A DNA stretch of 64,000 nucleotides, taken from Nymphaea colorata (lineage: Eukaryota; Streptophyta; Magnoliopsida; Nymphaeales; Nymphaeaceae). Location of the stretch: assembly GCF_008831285.2 (NCBI RefSeq), contig NC_045147.1:22468981-22532980 (forward strand), in the 5' to 3' direction. Every line of letters begins with the position of its first letter. Position 1 is the first letter of the stretch. A program made the translations under genes and the position numbers. This document shows, piece by piece, positions 14,534 to 24,143 of this stretch. The notes beneath the pieces are model-generated. The model did not search any database. It was not told where the DNA came from and saw nothing but the letters and a program-made list of their open reading frames with translations.

Positions 14534-15103
14534 GATAAAGAGGGTGAGAGAGGTCACTCGCTATACTAGTCTAATTCTGCATGATAATGTTACAGGGCAG
14601 GGTCGATTGGGCTGGTTGACTATGAAGATGATGATGAAGAAGATGATGATGTACCGCCTCGTCGTGGCGATAAGCCTGAGGTTTCCACCATTTGTGATGG
14701 TGCAGCTGACTCTCCAACGAAGCGGAAACTAAGTGTTAGAATAAACTCCAAGGACGAGGAGTTGGATTCTACAAAAAAGAAGAGACTAGATAGAAGCTCA
14801 GATAATCACACAGTCAACGACCCTTCAGCTTGTCAGTTGTGTAACCCTGTGGAGTCTCCTGGAAGACAGTCGGTTTCTGCTGATTCTCATGAACCTGCTG
14901 TTAAAAGTGCACTTTCAGAGGAATCTCCTGGTGAGACAGCAGGCACAGTTCCGAGAGGTTGTAGCAATTGCATGTCTTCTACTAGTTCTACCAGACAAAC
15001 TAATGGAGAGGATTCTTCTGTATCTCCCATCAGCAACTCAGCATCCGAGTTGGCTGTGAATGGAGCTAAAGTTACAAGCTCTGAACCCTTCCCAGTCCGG
15101 TGA
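467..15103 (+). CDS. Serine/threonine-protein phosphatase 4 regulatory subunit 3 (PP4R3/SMEK/PSY2-like), 5'-truncated by the window edge
   Basis: Regulatory subunit that directs the PP4 catalytic subunit to nuclear substrates; in plants PP4R3 homologues are linked to miRNA biogenesis and DNA-damage responses (family knowledge). Nineteen exons join in frame: 467-546, 2630-2689, 5616-5715, 5820-5897, 7260-7327, 7420-7488, 7594-7671, 7753-7848, 8159-8229, 8600-8677, 8796-8883, 9004-9102, 11430-11638, 11736-11850, 13232-13363, 13480-13587, 13790-13902, 13997-14095, 14596-15103. They encode about 748 C-terminal residues. The first visible exons give the SMK-1 (DUF625) block (ELRELPPIELSNLPSLLK, then LFRMCEDLDNIEELHLIFK). 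Armadillo-like helices follow (ICELLCFCVHHHP, YLVVAAVRFLRAV, NGSRYNLLNSAVIELFDHIR). Next come the signature DPRKRMDERALEKEEEDYFN, acidic stretches (DEEDS, YEDDDEEDDD) and a basic, Ser-rich tail with a KRK cluster. The N-terminal PH/EVH1-like domain must lie upstream of base 1. Introns of 1-3 kb carry transposons. No broken exon was found. Confidence 0.93.
1334..2163. mobile_element. Non-autonomous DNA transposon with GATACG/CGTATC subterminal repeats (PP4R3 intron)
   Basis: The ends are inverted copies of CAATGTTATC (1334-1343 and, reversed, 2154-2163). Just inside each end lie many copies of GATACG or its complement CGTATC (about 1344-1460 and 2097-2150), partly arranged as palindromes. The interior is T-rich, has no long ORF, and contains a 10-bp-arm hairpin (1471-1480 with 1490-1499) and a short acidic reading frame near 1720-1764. 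No clean target-site duplication was found. This looks like an internally deleted TIR element; the superfamily is not certain. Confidence 0.6.
4578..5580. mobile_element. Non-autonomous DNA transposon with CGCCTAGGCG subterminal motifs and its target-site duplication (PP4R3 intron)
   Basis: Element body about 4587-5571. The left end reads TATGTTGTTAAGGC followed by CTCGCCTAGGCG. The right end, reversed, reads CTATATTGTAAAGACGCCTAGGCG, so the termini are imperfect inverted repeats. GCCTAGGC-type motifs cluster at both ends (4603-4730 and 5524-5557). Flanking direct repeats CATCTCACC (4578-4586) and CATCTGACC (5572-5580) differ at one base and look like an 8-9 bp target-site duplication, as made by hAT or Mutator elements. 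The interior is rich in TTATATGTAT-type repeats and has no transposase ORF. The right end lies 45 bp upstream of the next PP4R3 exon. Confidence 0.65.
6724..6762. repeat. (AT)n microsatellite in a PP4R3 intron
   Basis: An uninterrupted run of AT dinucleotides except for one G, in the intron between the exons at 5820-5897 and 7260-7327. Confidence 0.95.
9103..11429 (+). other. Long PP4R3 intron (2.3 kb)
   Basis: Lies between the exons ending APPQ (9102) and starting QKVAILDLF (11430). It holds only short ORFs, a small (ATT/GTT) run near 10000-10020, and no recognisable element or RNA gene. Confidence 0.7.
12623..13125. repeat. Compound (AC)n(AT)n microsatellite followed by a 237-bp tandem duplication (PP4R3 intron)
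   Basis: (AC)n(AT)n occupies 12623-12680. The block beginning TATGGAGGGAGAAA at 12681 and ending GAATGTTA at 12888 recurs at 12918-13125 with an offset of exactly 237 bp. The copies are nearly identical; differences are a few bases near the start (agagagag versus aaaggc) and one in the word GAATGCACAT/GAATGCGCAT. An (AT)n tract at 12888-12916 sits at the junction. Both copies lie in the intron between 11850 and 13232. Confidence 0.93.
14132..14170. repeat. Compound (TG)n(AG)n microsatellite
   Basis: TG repeats pass directly into AG repeats in the last PP4R3 intron. Confidence 0.95.
14493..14533. repeat. Compound (TG)n(TA)n microsatellite
   Basis: TG repeats pass directly into AT repeats about 60 bp upstream of the last PP4R3 exon. 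Confidence 0.95.
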
Positions 15104-15925
15104 CACTTCTTGCCTTCGAGCATGTGTGACATCAAATTGACTTCTACTGGGGCGCGGCTGCTTCCAATTTTTTAGGCAAAGAAAAGAGCAGATGTCTGCA
15201 TTGGACGCCAGTGAGAAATGAACGTTGCAACCGTTCTTCAGGGTGCTGACACAATTGTAGCATCTAATTTATGGTAGTCCGCTATAGAGGGAGGTGCAGC
15301 ACCTGCAATTATATCGAGCGCTTCTAGGCACAACCTGGCTATTTGGGCATCCCGTCTTTGTAAGTGTTGCTTGTTCATCATGTCGTCTGATGAAACATTC
15401 GTTGCCCCTGCTTGTTCTCGCGCCTTCTTATAAACTTTAATCTTCTCTTTGCTTTTTGCTCTTGTTCTTTTGGTTCATTTTTTTTTTCCTTGTTAATGGG
15501 TTCTTATCTGAGTTGGGTGCCAGCATATGGCATTTTTATCCCCCTTCTTTTTTTTTTTTTTTTCCCCCATTCCAATTTTCAATGTTAAAATAGTATCTGG
15601 TCCTTGGGGTTTAAATTAGCGGTAGCAGGAATAACGTTATGTGCTGCAATCTTGTGGCCGTGTAATGATTTGTAGACCTTGTACATTATTCTGGTGAAAA
15701 AGTGGGAAAATCTCAACTTTATTCCGGTGAAAAAGTCAAGAAAATCTCCGTTTGACCATCTTAACTGTTCTCTTGTTCCGTCAGTTTCTGCTCATTTGAG
15801 TAGCCGGCATAAAAATGAAACTGAAGTTTTATTTGATGCCTTTGTCTGGTTGCATTGAAACAATGACCAATGAATGGGAATAGGAAAAGGAAAGACGCTA
15901 AGCATGGATCGAGTTTCTGGTCATG

Positions 15926-16031
15926 ATCACTAATGGGGGGACTTGCGCCATTATTTGCACTACACGCTGTCTCACAAGTATCACTAATGGGGGGACTTGC
16001 GCCATTATTTGCACTACGCTGTCTCACAAGT
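15926..16031. repeat. Two-copy tandem repeat, 54 bp
   Basis: The unit beginning ATCACTAATGGGGGGACTTG at 15926 recurs at 15980. The second copy lacks one AC dinucleotide and is otherwise identical up to CTCACAAGT. Confidence 0.95.
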
Positions 16032-17632
16032 TCGCTTGCGGAAGAAGACTCATATGGACTTCTCGTCTTACGCTCATTTCCAATGAGATGGCATTTGCAT
16101 ATTGGCTTGCTGTTGAAGAGATTAGGAGGAAATTTGCTGGTTTCAAATGTGATCCTAAATGTCAGTTTTCATTGATGTTGTCTTCATATTTGTAGTTAGT
16201 AGGGGACGATTTTGAAGATGCTATATGCAAAGGCGTCGTTCTGACCTGTTGTGTTTTAATTCGTGAGAATAGAACTTGAATTGGGATCTGAGACTTACTT
16301 TTGGTTATTTTCAATAGCATGCTGTTTTTCTTAATTCTTCAGCTGCAATTAAGACAACAACATAATGCCTCTTAAGGGCATATCGTAGGTGGTTGGATTA
16401 GGAGCTTGTGAAGAAACATGCTTCTAGTTTGATTACCATGGACAATATATTTTTGTGTTTTGAGTGGTAGGGCGTGGTATTTAAGTTAAAATTGCACCGT
16501 TGCTATTTTTTTGATGCCAACACAATTTTTAACCTTTAGAAGCAAAAGGAATGAATGTGTTTTCAAATCTCTTTTTCAGGTGAGTTGTTAACGTCTCGTT
16601 CACATTAAGACAATGACTTGCTTGAGAATGCCATAGAATTGGATGGGTTTTCAGTGTTGGTACGATAGGAGGCAAAAATAACCGTGGCCTGCTCTCTTGA
16701 CCTTTTGCCAAGAAAAATGTATTTGGTTTCACGAACTTGATTGACTCACATTTATTAGTTTCCTCGCTGACTGCGTAAAATGTAAAAACCCCGTTTGAAT
16801 TGCTGCTATTAACAAAGGTGAAATTGTTTGAAATATGACAATTTTTCTTCTAGGCCGCCTAGAAAAATTGATTGGTTATGTTTTCATTTAAAGTGTCATA
16901 TTACTTAGTAAAACAGTATGCGGCAGAGGGAAAACTTTTACCAGGGCTAAATAATAACTTCCTAAATTTTTACATGGGCTGAACTAAAAATTTTAAAAAT
17001 TATAGCATGTATGTGTCTTTTTTCTAATTCCTATGGGTTGGGGTGAGGCAGGTTGGATGGCGAGAGATGTTATGGCTTAGGAAGAAACGAAGGATATGTT
17101 CGTTGCATCGCCGTAAAAAAAATTGCAAATTCAAAGTTTCAAGTCTAAGTTTTAGCCGAAAGATCTGAAAGCGATGAGAAACAAGAGCCAGTTCAGACTT
17201 AACGAGGCAAAAAACTATAAGATTTTCTTCAAGCCACTATGAACTCTTGATTAACTCTTACACAAACCAATAATTGCTCTCTCGATTCTCATCAATTTAA
17301 ATTACCTTTAATCATCCTTAAAGAAAAAATTATGCCAACTTCCGGCCGATATCTGTATCCGTCAGCAAAGCTATGCCTAAATCAGCATAATGGTTTCCAA
17401 CTTGTTCCAAATAAGTTTTGAACGTCGTTTTTAAACCTTACATGGTTGCACTGTCGTCGGATCAGCCTTAACCCTCACTACAGCGTTTCGACCCGATCCG
17501 TTCGTATCTTTATGGCATTACTTTGAAAGTGTGATGGTAGTATGGTCATTTCGAAGTAGCGCGAAATTCCCTCGCTTTCATGGCGGTCGCCGACGACCGG
17601 CGCGTAAGCCAGCGATCTCGCGGAGACGAGCT

Positions 17633-17683
17633 ACGTGTCGAAAGAAGCCAGTTCCCATTTTTTTTATGACCTTTTACGTGGTA
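17633..17683 (+). promoter_or_regulatory. ABRE-like ACGT boxes upstream of OEP16-2
   Basis: ACGTGTC at 17633-17639 and ACGTGGTA at 17676-17683 match the ABA-response element core bound by group A bZIPs. They lie 230-280 bp before the start codon. Arabidopsis OEP16-2 is known as the seed-enriched isoform, so ABA or seed control would fit. Function is inferred from motif and position only. Confidence 0.45.
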
Positions 17684-17910
17684 CTGGCGAAATCAGGTTG
17701 CACCAAGTGCGCAACGGCGAGGGCTTGACGGTCGTTTTGCACCACGGCGATCTCGCGCTATAACTGACTGGTAGATTACTCGTCTGCATTCTTCTTGGTC
17801 GGCTTCTTCTTCCTCCTCTCTCGCTTTCTGTGCTGTTGGTTTTTGTTGTCGTTGTTGTGGCGTTGCGCTTTGAAGGCGAGGAGGCCGTGGGTGGGTGGAG
17901 AAGAGGAAGG

Positions 17911-20501
17911 ATGAACGGCAACGGGAACAGATCGCTGCTGGACGAGCTCAGGAGCTTCGACAAGGGAGGGCTCTTCGATCTCGGCCACCCTCTCCTCAAC
18001 AGGATCGCTGAAAGTTTCGTCAAGGCCGCTGGGGTACACTTTTCCATTCTTCTTCTGGTTTTGCGGCATTTTCTTTCCCCGTGTGTGTAGCTGTAGGATT
18101 TGGTTTAACCTCTCTCTCTCCCTCTCTGTCTGTTTGTGACGTATTTGTTGGCTTTCCGGTGGTTTCAGATTGGCGCCGTTCAGGCGGTTTCCCGGGAGGC
18201 ATACCTGACTCTGGTGGAAGGTAAAACAGGGAATCTCTTTGTACTTGAGGAAAGCATTCTCGTCCTTCTAGAATGAATAGGAAATCGCTCTCTCTCTCCC
18301 TCTCTCTTTTCCGGCGGATTCCGCCATGGCGGGTCAGGCGAAAGTGAGAGATACAATGACGGGAATGCCTCTTTTGCTTTTTGCCGTTCTTTTGCTGTGG
18401 GATTAGGTTATCATGATATAGTTCCACCAATTTCAAGGACATAAATGTCAAAAGCATGGTCTGTCTTCTGTGCCTCAGGAGCTTGCTCCGACGCCGGTGC
18501 CGACCCGGACCTCATCAAGACCAGGCGACACCCCCGCTTCCCTAACTTTAAAGGTACCGAGCTTTCAAGTAGGGGAAAAGGAACGAAAAAACTAAAAAAA
18601 GGAAAAATTCCGTTCACAGAGAACGCCGGCGTCCGGTGACCTGAGATTCTCTGACAATTGGTTCTTCCTTTTTGTCTTTGCAGGAGAAACGTGCGCCAAG
18701 TCTCTGGAGGCCATGGTAGGCACCGGGATGTATCATCTTTTGGGTCTTCTTTTTTTCTTAAATTTAGTTTTCGGTTTCGGTGAACGGAGGGGGCATGATC
18801 TCACCGGCGGATTTTCCGATTCCCTGCCCGTCTTATTTTTAAAGGCCTATTTGCCCCCAGAAAAGAAGCCGAAACTCTTGTTGCTTCCAATTTTATTGTC
18901 GCCGTCTTTAATTTCTCTCACTGTTTCAGGTGAAGGACACAGGCAAAGAGTCTCTCCAGTGGGGTACGTGTGAACTATTCTTCCCTTTTTTCCCCGTACG
19001 TTCGTTATAAGCTTTGAATGAATGTAAGAAAGAGGTGGTGGTTTTATCACAACGCCTTCGTAATGTAATTCCTTCCTATGAAACCAATACGAATATGTGA
19101 CCTTACTCTTTCTGCTCTCTTTGTAGTAATTTGGTATCTACTATAGATCAAATTAATTTTCTGATTCATACATGTTTCTCTTATCTCGAAATTTACATCC
19201 AAAAGAGATTTCATCTTGTTTGGTCGAATTGGATTATTGTGGGGATCTGCTTCAGGCCATGTTGCACCGCTCACTCCAGACCTGGGGTGTTCATGCTACT
19301 TGACGGTGGGAATCCAGATCCATGAGTTTGGATTTAAATTAGGAGCTTGAATTGAAGAGGGTGAGAATTGAAGATTTTGTGATCTAATATTGATATTGAT
19401 TTGTCAGAAATTTGGCTGATGTTCTCTCGTGCTATGGGAACAGGCAAACTTGGGCAGATGTAAACATTCTTATATATCTTGTGGATCTGTGGTAGTTGAC
19501 TCTGATTGTTTCGTTGGCAGGTATAGCTGCAGGAGTGTACTCGGGGCTCACCTATGGCCTGAAGGAGGCAAGGGGAGCTCATGACTGGGTATTCTTCTTC
19601 GTTTCTGTTTTTACTCCCCATTGATTGAACGTTCGAGGTTACCACTCTCAGGCCACTCATCCCGTCGTGGATTGAGCTCCCATCACCGTAGTTATTGACA
19701 TGTCCGATAGGGATTGAGTATGACCATTGAATTTGTTCCGTAGCTTTTATGTAAGCGTGGAGCTGTTGGGTAATAATTTCTTACGTTTTTCTTGTTTTCG
19801 ATTTTAACTGCATCTCTCCACATTCATCCCTATCTTTGAAAGTCCATCTGAAAATTCTTGTGATGGCCGTCCTTTTTGTTTAACCACAGTTAGCAGATCA
19901 GCATGGTTATGTACTTGGTCAATAGAATCGATGGTCGGTCGCCATTACATCAGAATGGCTCTTGCTTTTCCTCCTCCTGGTGATTTAAAGAAGAAAAATG
20001 TGTCGTATGAGATACCTGGACTGTTATGTCTTATCTACATGGGTGTTTGATTTCCTAATGACCTTGAATTCGCTCTTATTGAAAGTTCTGCTCTGAAGCA
20101 TCATCTGCCACACAGGCCGAGTTTTTACACTTCATTTTATATTATAGGCTGCTTCCGGTTGGTGGTACGTCTAAATTTCATTTTAAACACGATCAAGTCC
20201 GTGAACTCCACATGTTCGTATCTTGATTTGACTGGTTTTCGTGGAATTGGTAATCTTTGTTTGCATGATGTTTTAGAAGAGCTTGGTATGGGCTGTCTTT
20301 TTGTCTGTTTTCTCACCTGGAATACAAACTAAAGCAGTGAGTCGGTGTGGATTGCAGAAGAACAGTGCGATCGCCGGGGCATTGACAGGAGCAACTCTGG
20401 CACTGACTACAGACGATACATCTCATGAACGGATAGTGCAGTGTGCCATCACCGGCGCGGCACTGTCGACTGCAGCCAACCTCCTGAACGGGATCTTCTA
20501 G
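17911..20501 (+). CDS. OEP16-2: Outer envelope pore protein 16-2 (OEP16-S type, Tim17/PRAT family)
   Basis: Small channel of the chloroplast outer envelope, permeable to amino acids and amines (family knowledge). Seven exons join in frame: 17911-18033, 18169-18220, 18479-18553, 18684-18715, 18930-18963, 19521-19588, 20358-20501; product 175 aa, close to the Arabidopsis isoform. Landmarks in order: LFDLGHPLLNRIAESFVKAAG, GAVQAVSREAYLTLVE (first membrane helix), a polar loop GADPDLIKTRRHPRFPNFKG, then KDTGKESLQWG, GIAAGVYSGLTYGLKEARGAHDW, and the Gly/Ala-rich end NSAIAGALTGATLALTTD...ALSTAANLLNGIF. The polar loop after the first helix is the extra segment that marks the seed-type isoform OEP16-2 as opposed to OEP16-1. 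The ATG follows a GC-rich leader and there is no in-frame ATG close upstream. Gene models may vary at the small exons 4 and 5 (32 and 34 bp), but their phases fit exactly. Confidence 0.92.
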
Positions 20502-20649
20502 GTCGGCTTGTTCGTTCGTGTTGCTGTTTGCTGATTTTGCTGATTTTGCGGATTTTGTTGCTTAAAGACTGAATGGATTTGTTAGTCCTGTTGACGCTTT
20601 GATCTTTTAAATTTATGGCCTTTGGTTGCCTTTTGGTGAATGTGGGCTT

Positions 20650-20709
20650 GGCATTGCAATTATTTCATTCATGCATGGCATTGCAATTATTTCATTCATG
20701 CATGGCATT
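20650..20709. repeat. Tandem repeat, 27-bp unit
   Basis: The unit GGCATTGCAATTATTTCATT (first 20 bases) starts at 20650 and again at 20677, with a third partial copy (GGCATT) at 20704. It lies just after the OEP16-2 stop, probably in its 3' UTR. Confidence 0.95.
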
Positions 20710-22787
20710 CTGAACCAGAGGAACACAATGCATGTGCATTGTGTACCTTCTACTGCGTGGCCTGCTTGAGATTCACTTGACTTAACGTCCATTCCATTTG
20801 ACTCTCCATCAGATCTCAACCTTGTCTTTCAACGTCAAATCTTATTTTCTCATGCCGTTCTACTGGAGGCGGTGCTCGCCTGGATTTATATCTTAGACAA
20901 GCTTATTAATAGGTTTAGTTTTTTAGGTTCTTTAAAGGTTGTTTGGAGTATAATTTTGATTGTGGAATCAAAATTCCACCCCTTGGAATGAATATTCCAG
21001 TTCTAATTTTCCTTTGAGTTTTTGATAGTACGGAATTTTGATTTTATATTTAAAAAAAAAACTTGTTTCATGAAAATAATGGCCTTAAAATTCTAAAATT
21101 AAGGCTTTCATGCCTTGTGTTTCAAAGAGAGATGAAATGATTCTAGCATTTTGGAACCATAACATAATTCTACAATTTTGAAAATGAATCTATAATTTTA
21201 GAATTAAAATTCTTTGTTTGATAATACAATTTTCATTTTTTTAAAAATGAGAATAGTGATTCTAGAATTCCATTAATTATAAGTGAATCAAACGTCGTTT
21301 TACCGTTAGAAATATATTAACAATGTTTTTAAAATTTCTAGGTGAGCGTGACATTAACAATTCATCAACATTGTTTTTTAAATTTTCGGGTGTGTGTGTG
21401 TGGCATCGTCAATCCACTGGCCACAGAGGCCGAAGCCTCGAAGCCCCATTGCTTTTGGGTTGAAAGAGGACGAAACGTGACCCATTGCTTGTAAGGTTTT
21501 GGTTTGAAAAGAGGTCGAAACGTGTTCCATTGTTTGGGTTGCGTCGGCAGATATTATTGTGAAAACTAGTATTTTTTTAGACTTGAAAATTATAATTTAA
21601 TGGACATTTTATGTTTAGAAAAAAGAAAAAGCTATGGTTCTTCTCCTCTGCTGTTAACTATCATTTTACTGTTCTTGTTTAGAGTTGTTAGGTCCCGACG
21701 ATTTCTCCTAGGCAAACAAAAGGCCGGTGAATGTCAGAGATTTGTCATTGTGTTTAGAGCAAATGGTCTTAATATTGAATCATTTCATTCGAGTTACCTC
21801 TGCTGTTGCAAGAGTTCGGGGGCCGGGCTTTTCATCCTGACTGGACCGGAAAAGCTCAGTTTTCCGGTGAAAGTTCAGTTTTACGTGCCGGTAACTGGAA
21901 AGGACTGCGGAAGTAAATGTTGGAATACGTTAGCCGCGAAACTGAAAGAGATTGTAAAGAAACAAATATAAAACGAGTAACTATGCAGGGGTCAAATTCA
22001 CGATAAAGGTGGTGGGGGGAGTAATCAAGCTTTGTTTTGTCTTTTGAGAAGCCTTGAAGTTGATCTCTTCAAGTTTATAACTTGTTCATGCTTGAAGTAG
22101 TTTTAGGACCCAAAATATGATTTTCTCGGGCCGTCGTTGGGCCATATGATCAAACGTCCGGAAAGTTACCCACGGTAGTAGGTTTTTTTTCTGTCCATCA
22201 AAGAAGTCTTTTTCTTAACAAATAATTTCAGGATGTTTGAAGCTTTTTGTAAAAACAAAAAAATTTCCAGGCGCAAAGTTAATTTCTTCCACCACACATT
22301 CTTCTGAATTTCTTTTTCCTGTGCATCAAAGGCAGCCTTTTGAAGAAGAAAAGATGAAATGAAGGGACCTCTCAATAGCTCTGCACAACTCCAAGGATTT
22401 TTACGGTAATGGACTAAGATAAACCCAAGATTGGGACTTTCCTATGTTCATTGGAGCTGAAATAAAGTTAGATCAATTGAATCTAGTTTACATTAGTTCA
22501 TTAGTCATGTAAAATTAATACATTAATAAATTGATATTATTTCCTTTCAAAATTCGATCGGCTAGCTTAGGTCCAAATCCATGAACTAATCTAACCGGTT
22601 AGCCAAGGTGGGGATGCGTTGTTTGTAAATTTTATATGCCATTATTTCCGTCGTTTGAGTACTCACTGAAATGCTTTGGAAGACAAAAATACCTCTGAAG
22701 GTGGAACTACCTTGGATACTTCTACAACCTGTTCTACATACAGTATGTTGAACTATTTCAACAAGTCTACCCGATACTCAGTGTATG

Positions 22788-22991
22788 AGGTTGTGTTTGT
22801 TTTACTGCAGATCTTTAGGTTTCATGGTTTTAAAATCGAACCTTCCCTTCATTTGACCTTAAATTCATGGTTTTTATCATGTAGGATGATCCATGCTACC
22901 AAGATTCTTGGTTTGTTTAAACTGAGGATCTTCCAAACACACCTTTTTATGCAGCTTTAGATTTAAGATTTGAAGTTATCAAACACAACCT
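22788..22991. mobile_element. Probable MITE with AGGTTGTGTTTG termini
   Basis: A 204-bp segment bounded by AGGTTGTGTTTG (22788-22799) and its exact reverse complement CAAACACAACCT (22980-22991). The interior also shows loose inverted symmetry (AGATCTTTAGGTTTCATGG near the left, CTTTAGATTTAAGATTTG near the right). I see no clear target-site duplication. Similar 'TTGTGTTTG' ends are common in plant hAT-like MITEs, which is the inferred class. Confidence 0.55.
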
Positions 22992-23168
22992 AAATTTATA
23001 CAACTAGTTTAGACAGTTGATCTTGACACTCAGCTCTAAGCCTGACCATTAGTCAAGCAAGTGTGGATCAAGTGGGCCAGCTTCCTGGTCCCGGCAATGG
23101 GGAGAGGGCTGCCATGGGCAAAGAGAGAAGACATTTTAGAGAGAAAGGAAGAAGTATTCGGATCCATG

Positions 23169-23261
23169 GGAGTGCTGCTACTTTTACTAGTGACAGTGGT
23201 TTGTCTAGCAAGGACTTCTCCAGAGCTGAGTCCTGCTGATAACATCCCCCCAAGAGTCTGA
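23169..23261 (+). other. Orphan 30-residue ORF resembling a signal peptide
   Basis: An ATG at 23169 opens a frame reading MGVLLLLLVTVVCLARTSPE and stopping at 23261. It has a hydrophobic core and a Ser/Pro-rich tail. The frame continues open upstream to 23061. It could be a small secreted peptide, the remnant of a larger gene, or chance. No known peptide-hormone motif (CLE, IDA, RGF, CEP) is visible, so no function is assigned. Confidence 0.2.
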
Positions 23262-24143
23262 ACCGGAGGAGGAACCGAGCTTCCGAAGTAGGGGAAGCAA
23301 GAAGAGGAAGAAGACATATTACAGCTCTTCAGCGTCATCTTCACCATTACACGCATGGTTAAGATGCTTGTTCGGGTTTTTGATTGGTTGTTTTGCATTA
23401 CCATACTAATTACATTTCAAAATGGTTTTGTACTTTCTAGCAGCATACCTACATGATGATTTCTTGCGCATTGCTATTTTTTCTTGTTCTCTTAGAACAT
23501 TGTTTGTTTATAATCAATGTTTGAAGTTTTACAACTTATAGGCGTGTTGTTTGGAGCTATATACAGAGAGTTCTACGCTGGGAAACGCAGTCCGTCAGAA
23601 TACCTTGTTCTTGTTGGAATTATTCAGTTTCGGTACCAAGCTTTTCGCTGGAGAAGAACGAAACAAAGAGGATCAAATTCGTGAACAACGCAGTGACAAT
23701 GAAATGAAACCGCTTACGACTCATGATCTCGTCTCACATACAAGAATCTCTTCCTCTCATTTCCTCTGATATGCTCAGTTGCACAGCAATGTGCTTTCCA
23801 CGATTTAAACCAAACGAAAGACGGCATCTATAAATTACTGAACAAGCCAGCGCATGAGACTTTGGTGACCATCAAATATTTCCCGTTCTCACGAGTGCCA
23901 GCAGGTGATAATCTATACAGATTTTGCCAGCTACTAGGCAGCTAGACCACAACAAGAATTGAAGCCGCAAGTTAGCCAATAAGGACAGCACAAAAACCAA
24001 ACCAAATCCACCAGGAAATTCCGATGGCTCCAGTCAATGAGTTGGCCGCAGATTGCATAGTCTGAGCTGCAGCTTTCACCAAGCTATCTGAAATTTTAGA
24101 AGACTCCTATCCCCCATACATGACGTTCTCCTCATTCTACTGG

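Larger units (their letters stand above)
15104..17910 (+). other. PP4R3 3' UTR, intergenic spacer, and OEP16-2 promoter/leader
   Basis: The first several hundred bases after the PP4R3 stop are probably its 3' UTR. They include a poly-T tract at about 15548-15564. A 54-bp tandem repeat follows at 15926-16031. No ORF from 15.1 to 17.9 kb resembles a known protein. GC content rises between about 17440 and 17900, ahead of the OEP16-2 start codon. Confidence 0.6.
20502..24143. other. Intergenic spacer between OEP16-2 and the pseudouridine synthase gene
   Basis: The two genes converge here, so both 3' UTRs are expected at the edges. The region holds a 27-bp tandem repeat (20650-20709), AT-rich sequence rich in AATTTTGAATTC-type words at about 20940-21300 that may be a decayed MITE, a probable MITE at 22788-22991, and an orphan signal-peptide-like ORF near 23169. 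No known protein was recognised. Confidence 0.6.

Noticed and set aside
15926-16031. CRISPR-like direct repeats
   Set aside because: Only two adjacent copies without spacers, in a plant nuclear genome; an ordinary tandem duplication.
17664-18069. Minus-strand ORFs of 97 and 127 codons
   Set aside because: Antisense to OEP16-2 exon 1 and its GC-rich leader; low complexity, no domain.
21600-21971. 123-codon ORF in the spacer
   Set aside because: No recognisable domain, AT-rich, no promoter or homologue recalled; probably chance.
23036-23404. 122-codon minus-strand ORF, Ser-rich
   Set aside because: No domain recognised; overlaps the orphan + strand frame, and neither is supported by splicing or similarity.
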